Shown here: piece after piece, positions 1-6,793 of the stretch | Numbering within the stretch: the first letter of the stretch is position 1 | Layout of the letters: the number at the start of each line of letters is the position of its first letter | Assembly (NCBI GenBank): GCA_903853285.1 | Contig: CAINTF010000030.1 | Coordinates: forward strand, 1-7,338 | Source: an uncultured Acidimicrobium sp. | Lineage (GTDB): Bacteria; Actinomycetota; Acidimicrobiia; Acidimicrobiales; Ilumatobacteraceae | Direction: 5' to 3' | Length of the DNA: 7,338 nt | Notes under the pieces: generated by a model | Seen by the model: only the letters and a program-made list of their open reading frames with translations | What the model was told of the DNA's origin: nothing | The model's database searches: none | Translations under genes and position numbers: made by a program

Positions 1-467
1 ATTTGCCCACCACGCCACAAAACTGCAAGTTTTATTGCGATGCCAAGACTCAGCAGTGGCACGAATCGTTTCGGATCCATTCGTTTGTGGCCGAGCAATA
101 GGCACACAATGTTGCTGCCAGGCATGAGTACAAGGGCAACACTGCCGGCTTTCTCGACGGCTCTCTCGGTCCAACGGTAAATTGCAGGCAGTTCACCCAT
201 ATTGCCTTCGACCCACCCGAGTGCTTTGGTCCCGTACCAACGACCCACGAGATACAGCGCAATTCCGGCGATAAGTACGCGTGGGAAACCAATTGCGATG
301 TATGAAGGCAAATCGATGTAGGGCACTGAGCCGAACAGATTGCGGTTACGCGAACTTAAGAGCAGCACCAAGCGAGGATTTTCGTCGACCAATGCAGGCC
401 CAATGTTGCTGCCAATTGTGCCAATCACAAATAACAGCGTTGTAAGTGTGAGCACCGCTTTTCGCAT
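1..467 (-). CDS. VTT/DedA-like integral membrane protein, partial (C-terminus beyond the left edge)
   Basis: The reverse strand is open from an ATG at 467 to the window edge, giving 155 codons without a stop. Residues 5-26 form a hydrophobic N-terminal helix. A short segment with NPRLVLLLSSRNRNL (about 30-44) follows, then a second hydrophobic stretch (about 57-75) ending in GRWYG. Next come an amphipathic region (LPAIYRWTERAVEKAG, 93-108), a hydrophobic stretch with the PGSN turn (116-119), and GHKRM-PKRF before another helix. This order resembles the VTT (SNARE-associated, DedA-like) family, where the Pro-Gly motif lies in a re-entrant loop. Members act in the inner membrane and some are lipid scramblases or transporters; the substrate here is unknown. 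No clear Shine-Dalgarno precedes the ATG, and a TTG three codons upstream is an alternative. It is divergent from the acyl-CoA ligase. Family assignment is by pattern recognition only. Confidence 0.62.
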   Translation of the reverse strand, partial: MRKAVLTLTTLLFVIGTIGSNIGPALVDENPRLVLLLSSRNRNLFGSVPYIDLPSYIAIGFPRVLIAGIALYLVGRWYGTKALGWVEGNMGELPAIYRWTERAVEKAGSVALVLMPGSNIVCLLLGHKRMDPKRFVPLLSLGIAIKLAVLWRGGQ

Positions 468-538
468 TGTTTGCAATCTATCGGAGTTGCTAACTTGATG
501 AGACGCTAAAGGTGTGGAACACAAAATGCTGGAGGGTT

Positions 539-2167
539 ATGAAGGGTTTGATGCAAGAGACACCACTCACGCTGGTGCATTTGTTTGAGCGTGCCGAGAA
601 GTATCACAGCAGTAAAGAAATCATCACAGCAACTGCGACTGGTCGCGAGCGCACAACATATGGTGAGTGGGCGGCGCGCACTCGTCAACTCGGCGGAGTC
701 CTCGACAAGTTGGGCATTAGTAAGGACGGTCGTGTCGCAACATTTGCATGGAACACCGCGCGTCACCTCGAGTTGTACTTTGCTCCACCATGCACTGGTC
801 GCGTTGCACACACTCTCAACATTCGGTTGTTTCCAGAGCAGTTGACCTATATCGCCAATCACGCGGAAGACGAAGTGATCTTCATCGATCGATCGCTATT
901 TGCTTTGATCGCACCGCTCTTGCCTACGTTTACTACTGTCAAACATTTGGTGATCATGGACGACGGAAAAGGCGATGTTCCAGATTCTGTCAAGGGTTTC
1001 GAGATGCACGACTATGAAGAGTTGCTCAAAGGAACTCCAGGTGTTGAATTCAATATCACCGACGAAAACTTGGCGGCAAGCATGTGTTATACGAGCGGCA
1101 CAACGGGTAATCCAAAAGGCGTTGTCTACAGCCATCGCTCGACGTACCTGCACACATTTGGTGCAATGACATCAGACTCTCTTGGTGCTCGCGAGAGCGA
1201 CATCATTTTGCCGGTAGTTCCAATGTTCCATGCCAATGCGTGGGGTCTTGCTCACGCAGCAGTTGCGGCAGGAGCAACATTGGTAATGCCTGGCCCAGAT
1301 TTGTCGGGTAAAGCAATTGCCAATTTGATCGTTGAAGAAAAGGTGACAGTCGCGGCCGGCGTGCCAACTATTTGGATGGCTGTATTGCCAGAGTTGAAGG
1401 GTCGCGACACATCTTCATTGCGAGCGATTCCGTGCGGTGGATCGGCAGTTCCTAAAGCATTGAGCGAGGGATATCGCGAACAGACAGGTTTGCCAATTTT
1501 GCAAGCGTGGGGCATGACAGAAACAAGTCCGATCGCTGCAGTGTGCATGCTTTCGGCAGCTGATCAATTGCTTCCGCAATCCGAGCAAGCCGAGTTGCGC
1601 ACAACTGTTGGACAGATTGCTTTTGGTGTAGACGCACGTGTTGTTGTGCCAGGCACAACCGATCCAGTTGCATGGGACGGCGAAACAAGTGGCGAACTGC
1701 AGTGCAGCGGCAACTGGATTGCGTCCACTTATTACAACGATGCTCGTGCGGGTGAGAGCTTTACGGCAGACGGTTGGTTGCGTACTGGAGACGTTGCTTC
1801 AGTTGATGCGCAGGGCCGTATTCGATTGGTCGATCGCACTAAGGATTTGATCAAGTCCGGTGGCGAATGGATTTCATCTGTTGAGATCGAAAACGAATTG
1901 ATGTCGCACCCCAAGATCAAGGAAGCTGCAGTAGTTGGCGTGACACATCCAAAGTGGTCGGAGCGTCCGCTTGCATGCGTAGTGCTCAATCCGGGTGAGA
2001 CTCTCACTAAAGCAGAAGTACTTGATTACGTCCGTCCGCGGCTTGCCAAGTGGCAGGTACCAGATGATGTTGTGTTTATCGATGAAGTGCCAAAGACAAG
2101 TGTTGGCAAGTTCTCGAAAAAGACTTTGCGCGAGCAGTTTGCCGATTACGTCCTGCCCGACGCCTGA
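539..2167 (+). CDS. Medium/long-chain fatty acyl-CoA ligase (AMP-forming, AlkK/ttLC-FACS-like)
   Basis: This 542-residue adenylating enzyme joins a fatty or related carboxylic acid to coenzyme A through an acyl-AMP intermediate, feeding beta-oxidation or lipid synthesis. All core motifs are intact: the phosphate-binding loop YTSGTTGNPKG (184-194), the adenine-binding WGMTETSP (324-331), the ribose-binding RTGD (415-418, Asp418), the hinge DRTKDLIKSGGEW (432-444), and the C-terminal KTSVGKF with catalytic Lys524. The HAEDEVIF, PVVPMFHANAW and GGEWISSVEIEN segments closely resemble the Thermus thermophilus long-chain ligase and the AlkK group, which also includes methylthiopropionate-CoA ligases (DmdB), so chain length cannot be fixed. 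The start is chosen because MKGLMQ-TPLTL resembles the usual N-terminus. GGAGGG at 531-536 lies rather close (2-3 nt). ATG 551, with AAGGG 4 nt upstream, is the alternative, and GTG 512 extends the frame without a good ribosome site. It is monocistronic here and convergent with the ABC operon. Confidence 0.95.
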   Translation: MKGLMQETPLTLVHLFERAEKYHSSKEIITATATGRERTTYGEWAARTRQLGGVLDKLGISKDGRVATFAWNTARHLELYFAPPCTGRVAHTLNIRLFPEQLTYIANHAEDEVIFIDRSLFALIAPLLPTFTTVKHLVIMDDGKGDVPDSVKGFEMHDYEELLKGTPGVEFNITDENLAASMCYTSGTTGNPKGVVYSHRSTYLHTFGAMTSDSLGARESDIILPVVPMFHANAWGLAHAAVAAGATLVMPGPDLSGKAIANLIVEEKVTVAAGVPTIWMAVLPELKGRDTSSLRAIPCGGSAVPKALSEGYREQTGLPILQAWGMTETSPIAAVCMLSAADQLLPQSEQAELRTTVGQIAFGVDARVVVPGTTDPVAWDGETSGELQCSGNWIASTYYNDARAGESFTADGWLRTGDVASVDAQGRIRLVDRTKDLIKSGGEWISSVEIENELMSHPKIKEAAVVGVTHPKWSERPLACVVLNPGETLTKAEVLDYVRPRLAKWQVPDDVVFIDEVPKTSVGKFSKKTLREQFADYVLPDA

Positions 2168-2185
2168 AAATAGTTTTACTAATAA

Positions 2186-2938
2186 CTAGCCGCGTAGGCG
2201 ACCGGCTGCGATCACGCGCTGCAAAAACTGTTGCGTGCGTGGATCTGACGGGTGCGAAAATATTTGTTCTGGTTGGCCCATCTCGGCAACAACGCCTTCC
2301 GCAAGAAAACACACTCGGTCACTGATCTCGCGAGCAAAACCCATTTCGTGAGTGGCTAGCAACAGCGTGATGCCACTGCCTTTAAGTTCACGCACAACGT
2401 CGAGTACTTCGCCAACAAGCTCTGGGTCGAGAGCAGATGTGATTTCGTCGAGCAGCAATACCTCTGGGTTAAGTGCAAGCGCTCTTGCTATTGCCACGCG
2501 TTGTTGCTGGCCGCCTGAAAGTCTGTCTGGGTACGAGTCAATCTTCTCTGACAATCCAAATCGTGCAAGCAAGCTGGATGCCGTTTCATTTGCTGCATCG
2601 ACTGACATGCCTAAAACTTCGGTGAGAGCAAGTGTGACGTTGCGCCGAATGCTCATGTGGGGAAAAAGGTTGAAACTTTGAAATACGATGCCAATGCGTC
2701 GACGAATTGGGTTTGGGTCGAGACCCACGGCAGTGATCTCGGTGTTGTCGAGCAGGATAGAACCGTTGTCGACAGTTTCGAGCAAGTTGATGCAGCGTAG
2801 AAGAGTGGTTTTGCCTGAACCGCTAGCACCAATAAAAGAAACGACTTCACCAGTCTCGATAGTGAGGCTTATATCGCGCAGCACCTGATTGTCACCAAAT
2901 GACTTAGCAATCGAGTTGAGTGTGAGTTTGGCGTTCAT
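2186..2938 (-). CDS. Polar amino-acid ABC transporter, ATP-binding subunit (GlnQ/HisP type)
   Basis: This 250-residue protein is the cytoplasmic ATPase that drives the adjoining permease. It has Walker A GASGSGKTT (37-45), Q-loop Gln87 in FQSFNLFPHMS, the ABC signature LSGGQQQR (140-147), Walker B VLLLDE (160-165) with catalytic Glu165, the D-loop SALD (168-171) and the switch His197 (THEMGFA). Length and the FPHMS-RNV segment match the polar amino-acid uptake (PAAT) subfamily. Walker B is followed by DEITSALD rather than the commoner DEPTSALD, a substitution outside the catalytic residues. The ATG at 2938 lies 10 nt after the permease stop, so it is the last gene of a binding protein-permease-ATPase operon. 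The ribosome-binding motif before it is weak, consistent with coupled translation. Its stop is only 18 bp from the stop of the convergent acyl-CoA ligase. Confidence 0.96.
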   Translation of the reverse strand: MNAKLTLNSIAKSFGDNQVLRDISLTIETGEVVSFIGASGSGKTTLLRCINLLETVDNGSILLDNTEITAVGLDPNPIRRRIGIVFQSFNLFPHMSIRRNVTLALTEVLGMSVDAANETASSLLARFGLSEKIDSYPDRLSGGQQQRVAIARALALNPEVLLLDEITSALDPELVGEVLDVVRELKGSGITLLLATHEMGFAREISDRVCFLAEGVVAEMGQPEQIFSHPSDPRTQQFLQRVIAAGRLRG

Positions 2939-2948
2939 AATGTTGTGC

Positions 2949-3665
2949 TCATCTGACTTTGCTTGCTCCCGTGCGGTCGCGTTCGCGAGTGAGTAGCCAG
3001 TCGGTAAATCGAGTCAGTGGAATAGTGATCGCAAGAAAGATGAGTGCAGCACCTACAAACGGTGTGAAGTTTGCAAATTTTGCCTTGTCGATACCAGCTT
3101 GTCGCAAGATTTCAATTGGGCCGATGAGACTCACGAGCGCAACGTCTTTTTGCAAACTGACCATGTCGTTCATCAGTGGGGGAACGACGCGGCGAATTGC
3201 TTGAGGCAATATCACATGGCGCATGGTCTGCGAGCTCGAGAGTCCAAGTGAGCGAGCAGCAGCGCGCTGACTTTCATGCACGCTTTCAATGCCAGCACGA
3301 AATACTTCAGCGACATAAGCGCTATACGTCATGCCGAGTGCAACTGAGCCCCAGATTAAGGGTGAGTTCCAGGGGCGCTCAAGACCAATGCCTGGTACAC
3401 CAAACCCAACGAGGTAAATCCACAAGATCACTGGTACACCGCGCATGATGTCGGTGTATGCGATTACAAAGATGCGAACAGGAAACAGTGCTGGTGCGCG
3501 CGTGCTGCGGGCAATTGCGATCAACACCGCAACTATCAAGATGCACGGTGTTGTCCACGCAAAGATCTTGATGTCGAGCACAAAGGCGTGAAGGAGGTGA
3601 GGGAATGAATCGGTGAGACGCTCCCAATCGAAAAATGACTTCTTTACTCTGTCCCAGCGCGGCAT
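2949..3665 (-). CDS. Polar amino-acid ABC transporter, permease subunit (His/Glu/Gln/Arg type); true start probably further upstream
   Basis: Counted from the first canonical ATG (3665), this is a 238-residue inner-membrane channel subunit of the HisM/GlnP type. Hydrophobic segments lie near 36-52, 79-95, 103-121 and 205-227. RGVPVILWIYLV (75-86) and the cytoplasmic EAA coupling loop (EVFRAGIESV, then QRAAARSLGL at 133-142 with Gly141) are typical of amino-acid permeases; the loop contacts the ATPase. The C-terminal PLTRFTDWL segment is also usual. The coordinates are conservative. The frame remains open upstream to the binding-protein stop and encodes a charged N-terminus and an extra membrane helix expected in this family, so the native protein is probably 277 residues from a non-canonical start at 3782 (described separately). 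ATG 3665 has no clear Shine-Dalgarno. It is the middle gene of the operon, 10 nt before the ATPase. Confidence 0.93.
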   Translation of the reverse strand: MPRWDRVKKSFFDWERLTDSFPHLLHAFVLDIKIFAWTTPCILIVAVLIAIARSTRAPALFPVRIFVIAYTDIMRGVPVILWIYLVGFGVPGIGLERPWNSPLIWGSVALGMTYSAYVAEVFRAGIESVHESQRAAARSLGLSSSQTMRHVILPQAIRRVVPPLMNDMVSLQKDVALVSLIGPIEILRQAGIDKAKFANFTPFVGAALIFLAITIPLTRFTDWLLTRERDRTGASKVR

Positions 3666-3782
3666 GCGTGGAACAAGAAAAATGACTAACGCAAAAACGA
3701 CGGCAGTGCTCAGTGCAGCAATGGTGTTGCTGCGCCGGCGCTGCCGTCGCTCAAACTCTTTTCGTTCAGTTTGAAGTTGCGT
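3666..3782 (-). other. In-frame N-terminal extension of the permease with a putative ACG start codon
   Basis: The 39 codons upstream of the permease ATG are open, and the frame reads back without interruption to the binding-protein TAA (3792-3794). The residues include a strongly basic run (ERRQRRRSN) followed by a hydrophobic stretch (TIAALSTAVVFALVIFLVP). From memory, this is the cytoplasmic tail plus first membrane helix seen in actinobacterial permeases of this type. The stretch contains no ATG, GTG or TTG. An ACG codon at 3782-3780 lies 6 nt after an AAGGA motif, an ideal distance, and would give a protein of 277 residues beginning with (M)QLQTERKEF. In-frame CTG and ATT codons also exist but have no ribosome-binding motif. 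I infer ACG initiation, or a mutated or mis-called ATG. Confidence 0.55.
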
Positions 3783-3788
3783 ACGTAG

Positions 3789-3793
3789 TCCTT
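3789..3793 (-). promoter_or_regulatory. Ribosome-binding site AAGGA overlapping the binding-protein stop codon
   Basis: On the reverse strand the binding-protein stop and following bases read TAAGGA, giving an AAGGA Shine-Dalgarno core. It lies 6 nt before the in-frame ACG at 3782 and 123 nt before the first ATG at 3665. Its placement argues that permease translation starts at the ACG position, coupled to termination of the upstream gene. Confidence 0.5.
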
Positions 3794-4682
3794 AGCCGAG
3801 GCTGATTACTGGAGCCTTGAGATTGTCGGACAGCCATGTCTGCACGATGGCGGCAAGCTCTCCTGAATCTTTCATCGCTGTTAATGCAACGTTGACACAA
3901 TCAACGAGTGGGTTATTGAGATCGAAGACCATTCCAAATTGGTCGGCCTCGGTGCCCTCACCGGCTGGAAACTGACCAATCACGGTTGAGCCTTCAATCT
4001 CCACGGCGCTGATGTAGAGAGCCGTTGGCAAGTCGACAACGATTGCGTCAATTTGCTTGGCCTCAAGCGCTGCTTTTGCTGCAGCGTTGTCGTCGTAGAC
4101 GTATGGCTCTGTTGTTGGAGCGATGTTGTCGATAAGAAATTGCAAACTCGTTGTACCGGACTGAACACCGAACTTCAATGCCTTCAGCGCTTCGACAGTG
4201 GTTGCACCAACTGCCGCGGAGTCTGCGTAGCCAACGATGGCCTGATTGGTGGAGTAGTACGGATCACTAAAGCTCACAGTTTGCTTGCGCTCTTCAGTAA
4301 TGGAGTACTGCTGCAAATTGAAGTCGAAGTTTTTTGCTCCTGGTTGTACAGCCTCATCAAAGCTTGTGCGAACCCAGGAGACATTTGCTTTGTCGTAGCC
4401 CATTGCTGTTGCAACTGCGTAAGCAACTGCGGCTTCAAAACCTTCGCCCGATTCCGGAGCATCGTTTTCAACCCATGGCGAGAACGCAGGGTTGCCCGTG
4501 CCGATAGTGAGTTTTCCGTCTGCAAGAGTTTTTCCTGCTGTGCACTCGTTTCCAGTGCCACTTGCAGTTGCTGCTGCGGCAGTGGTGTCGGCTGATGAGC
4601 TGCTGCTTCCGCAGGCGCCCATAGTGAGGGACCCGATCGCCACGAGGGCAAGAAGGGCACGTTTGTTGGCTGATTTACGCAT
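3792..4682 (-). CDS. Polar amino-acid ABC transporter, substrate-binding lipoprotein (SBP family 3)
   Basis: This 296-residue protein is an exported receptor that delivers ligand to the adjacent permease. A basic n-region and hydrophobic core (about 9-20) lead to the lipobox MGAC with Cys24, the likely lipidation site. A Ser/Thr/Ala-rich linker (25-45) tethers the domain to the membrane. Family 3 hallmarks follow: GKLTIGTGNPAFSPW (56-70), GFE (81-83), YSITEERKQTVSFSDPYY (126-143) and GVQSGTTS (172-179). Arg132 aligns with the Arg that holds the ligand carboxylate in HisJ-like receptors, and Asp217 in DAIVVDLPTAL lies where an acidic residue usually holds the amino group, so an amino acid or close analogue is likely. 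Cys47 and Cys262 could form a disulfide. The ATG at 4682 is supported by GAAAGG at 4696-4691, 8 nt upstream. It is the first gene of the operon; the ligand cannot be read from sequence. Confidence 0.95.
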   Translation of the reverse strand: MRKSANKRALLALVAIGSLTMGACGSSSSSADTTAAAATASGTGNECTAGKTLADGKLTIGTGNPAFSPWVENDAPESGEGFEAAVAYAVATAMGYDKANVSWVRTSFDEAVQPGAKNFDFNLQQYSITEERKQTVSFSDPYYSTNQAIVGYADSAAVGATTVEALKALKFGVQSGTTSLQFLIDNIAPTTEPYVYDDNAAAKAALEAKQIDAIVVDLPTALYISAVEIEGSTVIGQFPAGEGTEADQFGMVFDLNNPLVDCVNVALTAMKDSGELAAIVQTWLSDNLKAPVISLG

Positions 4683-4708
4683 AATTTGAACCTTTCAGTC
4701 TTGGTCTG

Positions 4709-4731
4709 CCCAACACTAGTTGAGGCTTGGG
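4709..4731. repeat. Short inverted repeat CCCAA-N13-TTGGG in the divergent intergenic region
   Basis: CCCAA (4709-4713) and TTGGG (4727-4731) are complementary arms 13 nt apart, in the 70-bp gap between the importer operon and the ferritin-like gene. The repeat spans the candidate -10 box of the importer promoter, so it could be an operator for a dimeric regulator. Arms of only 5 bp can occur by chance. Confidence 0.25.
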
Positions 4732-4740
4732 TCGTGTCAT
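4713..4740 (-). promoter_or_regulatory. Possible promoter for the ABC importer operon
   Basis: Read on the reverse strand, ATGACA (4740-4735) resembles a -35 box (5 of 6 to TTGACA). It is followed after 16 nt by TAGTGT (4718-4713), which fits the loose actinobacterial TANNNT -10 pattern. Initiation would fall near 4706, leaving a short leader that contains the GAAAGG ribosome site at 4696-4691. The -10 match is weak, so this is a candidate only. Confidence 0.3.
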
Positions 4741-4752
4741 AGGCTGTGGGGC

Positions 4753-5883
4753 ATGACTATTAGCCACGCTTCCAACGAGGAAATCATCGGCCGTTCAGAA
4801 ATTAACGACATCGAGGCAATTCTCAGTGTCGTCAATACTGATCCCAATGAAGTGCAACACAGCGTCAAGGGTGGTGGAGAAACCATCTTCACTTGGGACT
4901 ACTCGCTAGCTCGTCCACAACTTCGCAAGCTGTATGAAAAAGCAAAGACCGGTCAATGGAATGGCTCCACCGATCTCGACTGGAGCACTTCGGTTGACAT
5001 CGAGAAAACCATTACTGCCGACCAAGCACTCATCGGTAGTGGCATTGACCCTTCGCTGTACGCAGATACTCCACTCGCAAAATGGAATGACAAAGAGTGG
5101 CTTGATTTTGGTATCGAAAGTCGCAGATGGACGTTGTCGCAGTTTTTGCACGGCGAACAAGGTGCGCTCATTTGCACAGGCAAAATTGTGGAGACTGTCC
5201 CTTGGTACGACGCAAAGTTGTATGCCAGCACGCAAGTGATGGACGAAGCTCGTCACGTTGAAGTATTTGCTCGCTACCTGGACGAAAAAATGGGTGGCAT
5301 GTATCCGGTCAATGCACACTTGAAGATGTTGCTGGACGACATCATTAAAGACAGCCGCTGGGACATGACATACCTGGGTATGCAGATCATGATCGAAGGA
5401 CTTGCCCTTGCAGCATTCGGTTACTTGCATGAACTCACGGGTGAGCCACTGCTTAAGAAGTTGTTGCGTTATGTAATGAGTGACGAAGCACGTCACGTTG
5501 CATTCGGCGTTCTCAGCCTTAAAGAGGCATATGAAGACATGACGGACGCAGAGATCAAAGATCGCCAAGAGTTTGCCTTTGAAGCAAGCATCCGCATGCG
5601 TGACCGATTCTTGCAACAAGAAGTGTGGGAGCGCATGGGAGTTAAGCCACGCGATGTTGTTCCAATTACGATCAATGACCCAACTCGCAAGTTCTTCCAG
5701 CAGTTGTTGTTTGCCAAGATTGTTCCAAACTGCAAAAAGCTAGGACTGCTTGATCGCAATGACAAGTGGTTGCGTCATCGTTTCGAAGAAATGGATGTCA
5801 TCCAATTCGAAGATCACGAGGACACAGGCGAAGAGTTCACCAAGTTTGAAATTGGTGCGCAACTCGCCACTGTTGGCGAATAG
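4753..5883 (+). CDS. Ferritin-like di-iron carboxylate protein of unknown substrate
   Basis: This 376-residue protein carries the full six-ligand signature of a ferritin/R2-like di-iron centre: Glu135 (LHGEQGAL), Glu165 and His168 (DEARHVEVF), Glu215 (MIEGLALAAF), then Glu245 and His248 (DEARHVAFG). Spacings of 30, 50 and 30 residues fit a four-helix bundle with two ExxH motifs. Such centres activate oxygen for hydroxylation, N-oxygenation, desaturation or radical generation. I recognise the protein as one of the uncharacterised actinobacterial 'ferritin-like domain' proteins but cannot name a substrate. A long N-terminal region (1-115) and a C-terminal tail rich in acidic residues flank the bundle. 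ATG 4753 is preferred; an in-frame TTG at 4720 would add 11 atypical residues and overlap the candidate promoter region. No strong ribosome site is visible. The stop is 10 nt before dapA, suggesting one transcript. Confidence 0.88.
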   Translation: MTISHASNEEIIGRSEINDIEAILSVVNTDPNEVQHSVKGGGETIFTWDYSLARPQLRKLYEKAKTGQWNGSTDLDWSTSVDIEKTITADQALIGSGIDPSLYADTPLAKWNDKEWLDFGIESRRWTLSQFLHGEQGALICTGKIVETVPWYDAKLYASTQVMDEARHVEVFARYLDEKMGGMYPVNAHLKMLLDDIIKDSRWDMTYLGMQIMIEGLALAAFGYLHELTGEPLLKKLLRYVMSDEARHVAFGVLSLKEAYEDMTDAEIKDRQEFAFEASIRMRDRFLQQEVWERMGVKPRDVVPITINDPTRKFFQQLLFAKIVPNCKKLGLLDRNDKWLRHRFEEMDVIQFEDHEDTGEEFTKFEIGAQLATVGE

Positions 5884-5893
5884 TCTCTGACGC

Positions 5894-6793
5894 ATGGCGA
5901 GGTTCGGTCGAGTACTCACAGCAATGGTTACTCCGTTCGATAAGAACGGGGCACTCAACTTGGATGGTGCGCGACGCCTTGCAAAATGGCTGCAAGACAA
6001 TGGCAATGACGGACTTGTTATTGCCGGAACAACAGGCGAGTCGCCAGTTCTTACCGACGATGAGCGTTTAAGTCTGTTTGCGGCTGTCGTTGAGGCCGTT
6101 ACGATTCCGGTCATTGCTGGAACGGGCACAAACGACACGGCGCATTCGGTGCACTTAACCAAAGAGGCAAGCAAACTTGGTGTAGCTGGCATCTTGGCAG
6201 TAACTCCGTATTACAACCGTCCATCGCAGGTGGGCATTGAAGCACATATGCGTGCGATGTGCGCTGCAACTTCACTGCCTGTTGTTGTGTACGACATTCC
6301 GGTGCGCACTGGCCGCAAAATCTCGACACAGTTGTTGCTCAAGTTGGCGCGTGAAGTAAAAAACGTGGCCGCAGTAAAAGACGCAGCAGGCAACCCAGCA
6401 GAATCTGCAGTGTTGATGTCGCAAGCACCTGCTGGTTTCGAGTTGTACAGCGGAGATGATGGACTCACGCTTCCATTTATGGCTATTGGCGGTTGCGGTG
6501 TAATTGGAGTTGCGACTCACTGGACTGGGCAAGATCATCAAGAGATGTTTGATTATTGGGCTAAGGGCGATGTTGATGGTGCTCGACGAGTGAATGCCCG
6601 CATGCTCGAGAGTTTTGCGTTTGAGACTGGCGACGACAATCCAAACCCATTGCCGAGCAAAGTGATGATGAACTTGTTGGGTCTTGAAGTGGGCGAGGCA
6701 AGATTGCCGATGGGTCCACCACCAGCGGGCCTCGAAGAGCGTGGCAAGAAAGTGCTTGAAAACTTGCGCGCTGCTCGCTTGGCACAAAAATAA
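5894..6793 (+). CDS. dapA: 4-hydroxy-tetrahydrodipicolinate synthase
   Basis: This 299-residue TIM-barrel aldolase condenses pyruvate with aspartate-4-semialdehyde, the first committed step of the diaminopimelate/lysine pathway, in the cytoplasm. Catalytic features are in place: the GTTGES loop (45-50, Thr46/Thr47), PYYNRPSQ with Tyr107, the YDIPVRTG motif with Tyr133 and the carboxylate-binding Arg138, and Schiff-base Lys162 in AAVKDAAGN. Length matches the family. ATG 5894 is the only sensible start, since an in-frame TGA lies two codons upstream (5888-5890) and the next Met is residue 11, inside the conserved start of the barrel. No Shine-Dalgarno is visible, so translation probably depends on coupling to the di-iron gene 10 nt upstream. 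Its TAA overlaps the rnj start by one base. Aldolases acting on other 2-keto acids share this fold, but the motifs and the rnj neighbour favour DapA. Confidence 0.95.
   Translation: MARFGRVLTAMVTPFDKNGALNLDGARRLAKWLQDNGNDGLVIAGTTGESPVLTDDERLSLFAAVVEAVTIPVIAGTGTNDTAHSVHLTKEASKLGVAGILAVTPYYNRPSQVGIEAHMRAMCAATSLPVVVYDIPVRTGRKISTQLLLKLAREVKNVAAVKDAAGNPAESAVLMSQAPAGFELYSGDDGLTLPFMAIGGCGVIGVATHWTGQDHQEMFDYWAKGDVDGARRVNARMLESFAFETGDDNPNPLPSKVMMNLLGLEVGEARLPMGPPPAGLEERGKKVLENLRAARLAQK

Noticed and set aside
50..292. Reverse-strand 80-codon frame near the left edge
   Set aside because: It overlaps, in another frame, the longer edge-crossing VTT-like frame that starts at 467. That longer frame has a coherent membrane-protein pattern.
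512..538. GTG 512 as start of the acyl-CoA ligase
   Set aside because: It adds nine atypical residues (WNTKCW) and has no properly spaced ribosome site. ATG 539 or 551 fits the family N-terminus better.
2168..2190. Possible terminator hairpin (TAGTT...AACTA) between the convergent genes
   Set aside because: The 5-bp AT-rich stem is too weak and lacks a clear T-run on either side.
2430..2460. DEITSALD in place of DEPTSALD in the ATPase as a sign of inactivation
   Set aside because: The catalytic Asp164, Glu165 and D-loop residues are all present. The Pro-to-Ile change is tolerated in amino-acid ABC ATPases as I know the family.
4053..4595. Forward open frame of 180 codons opposite the binding-protein gene
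   Set aside because: Its Cys- and Val-rich translation mirrors the Ala/Thr-rich receptor on the other strand. The receptor has all the expected family motifs.
4720..4752. TTG 4720 as start of the di-iron protein
   Set aside because: The 11 extra residues do not resemble a family N-terminus and would place coding sequence in the divergent control region.
4906..5619. Reverse-strand open frame of 237 codons opposite the di-iron gene
   Set aside because: It lies entirely antisense to a protein with conserved metal-binding motifs. Its translation is Cys/His/Val-rich with no recognisable domain, as expected from a shadow frame.
6272..6787. Reverse-strand open frame of 171 codons opposite dapA
   Set aside because: It is antisense to a well-conserved enzyme, and its translation has low-complexity composition and no motif.
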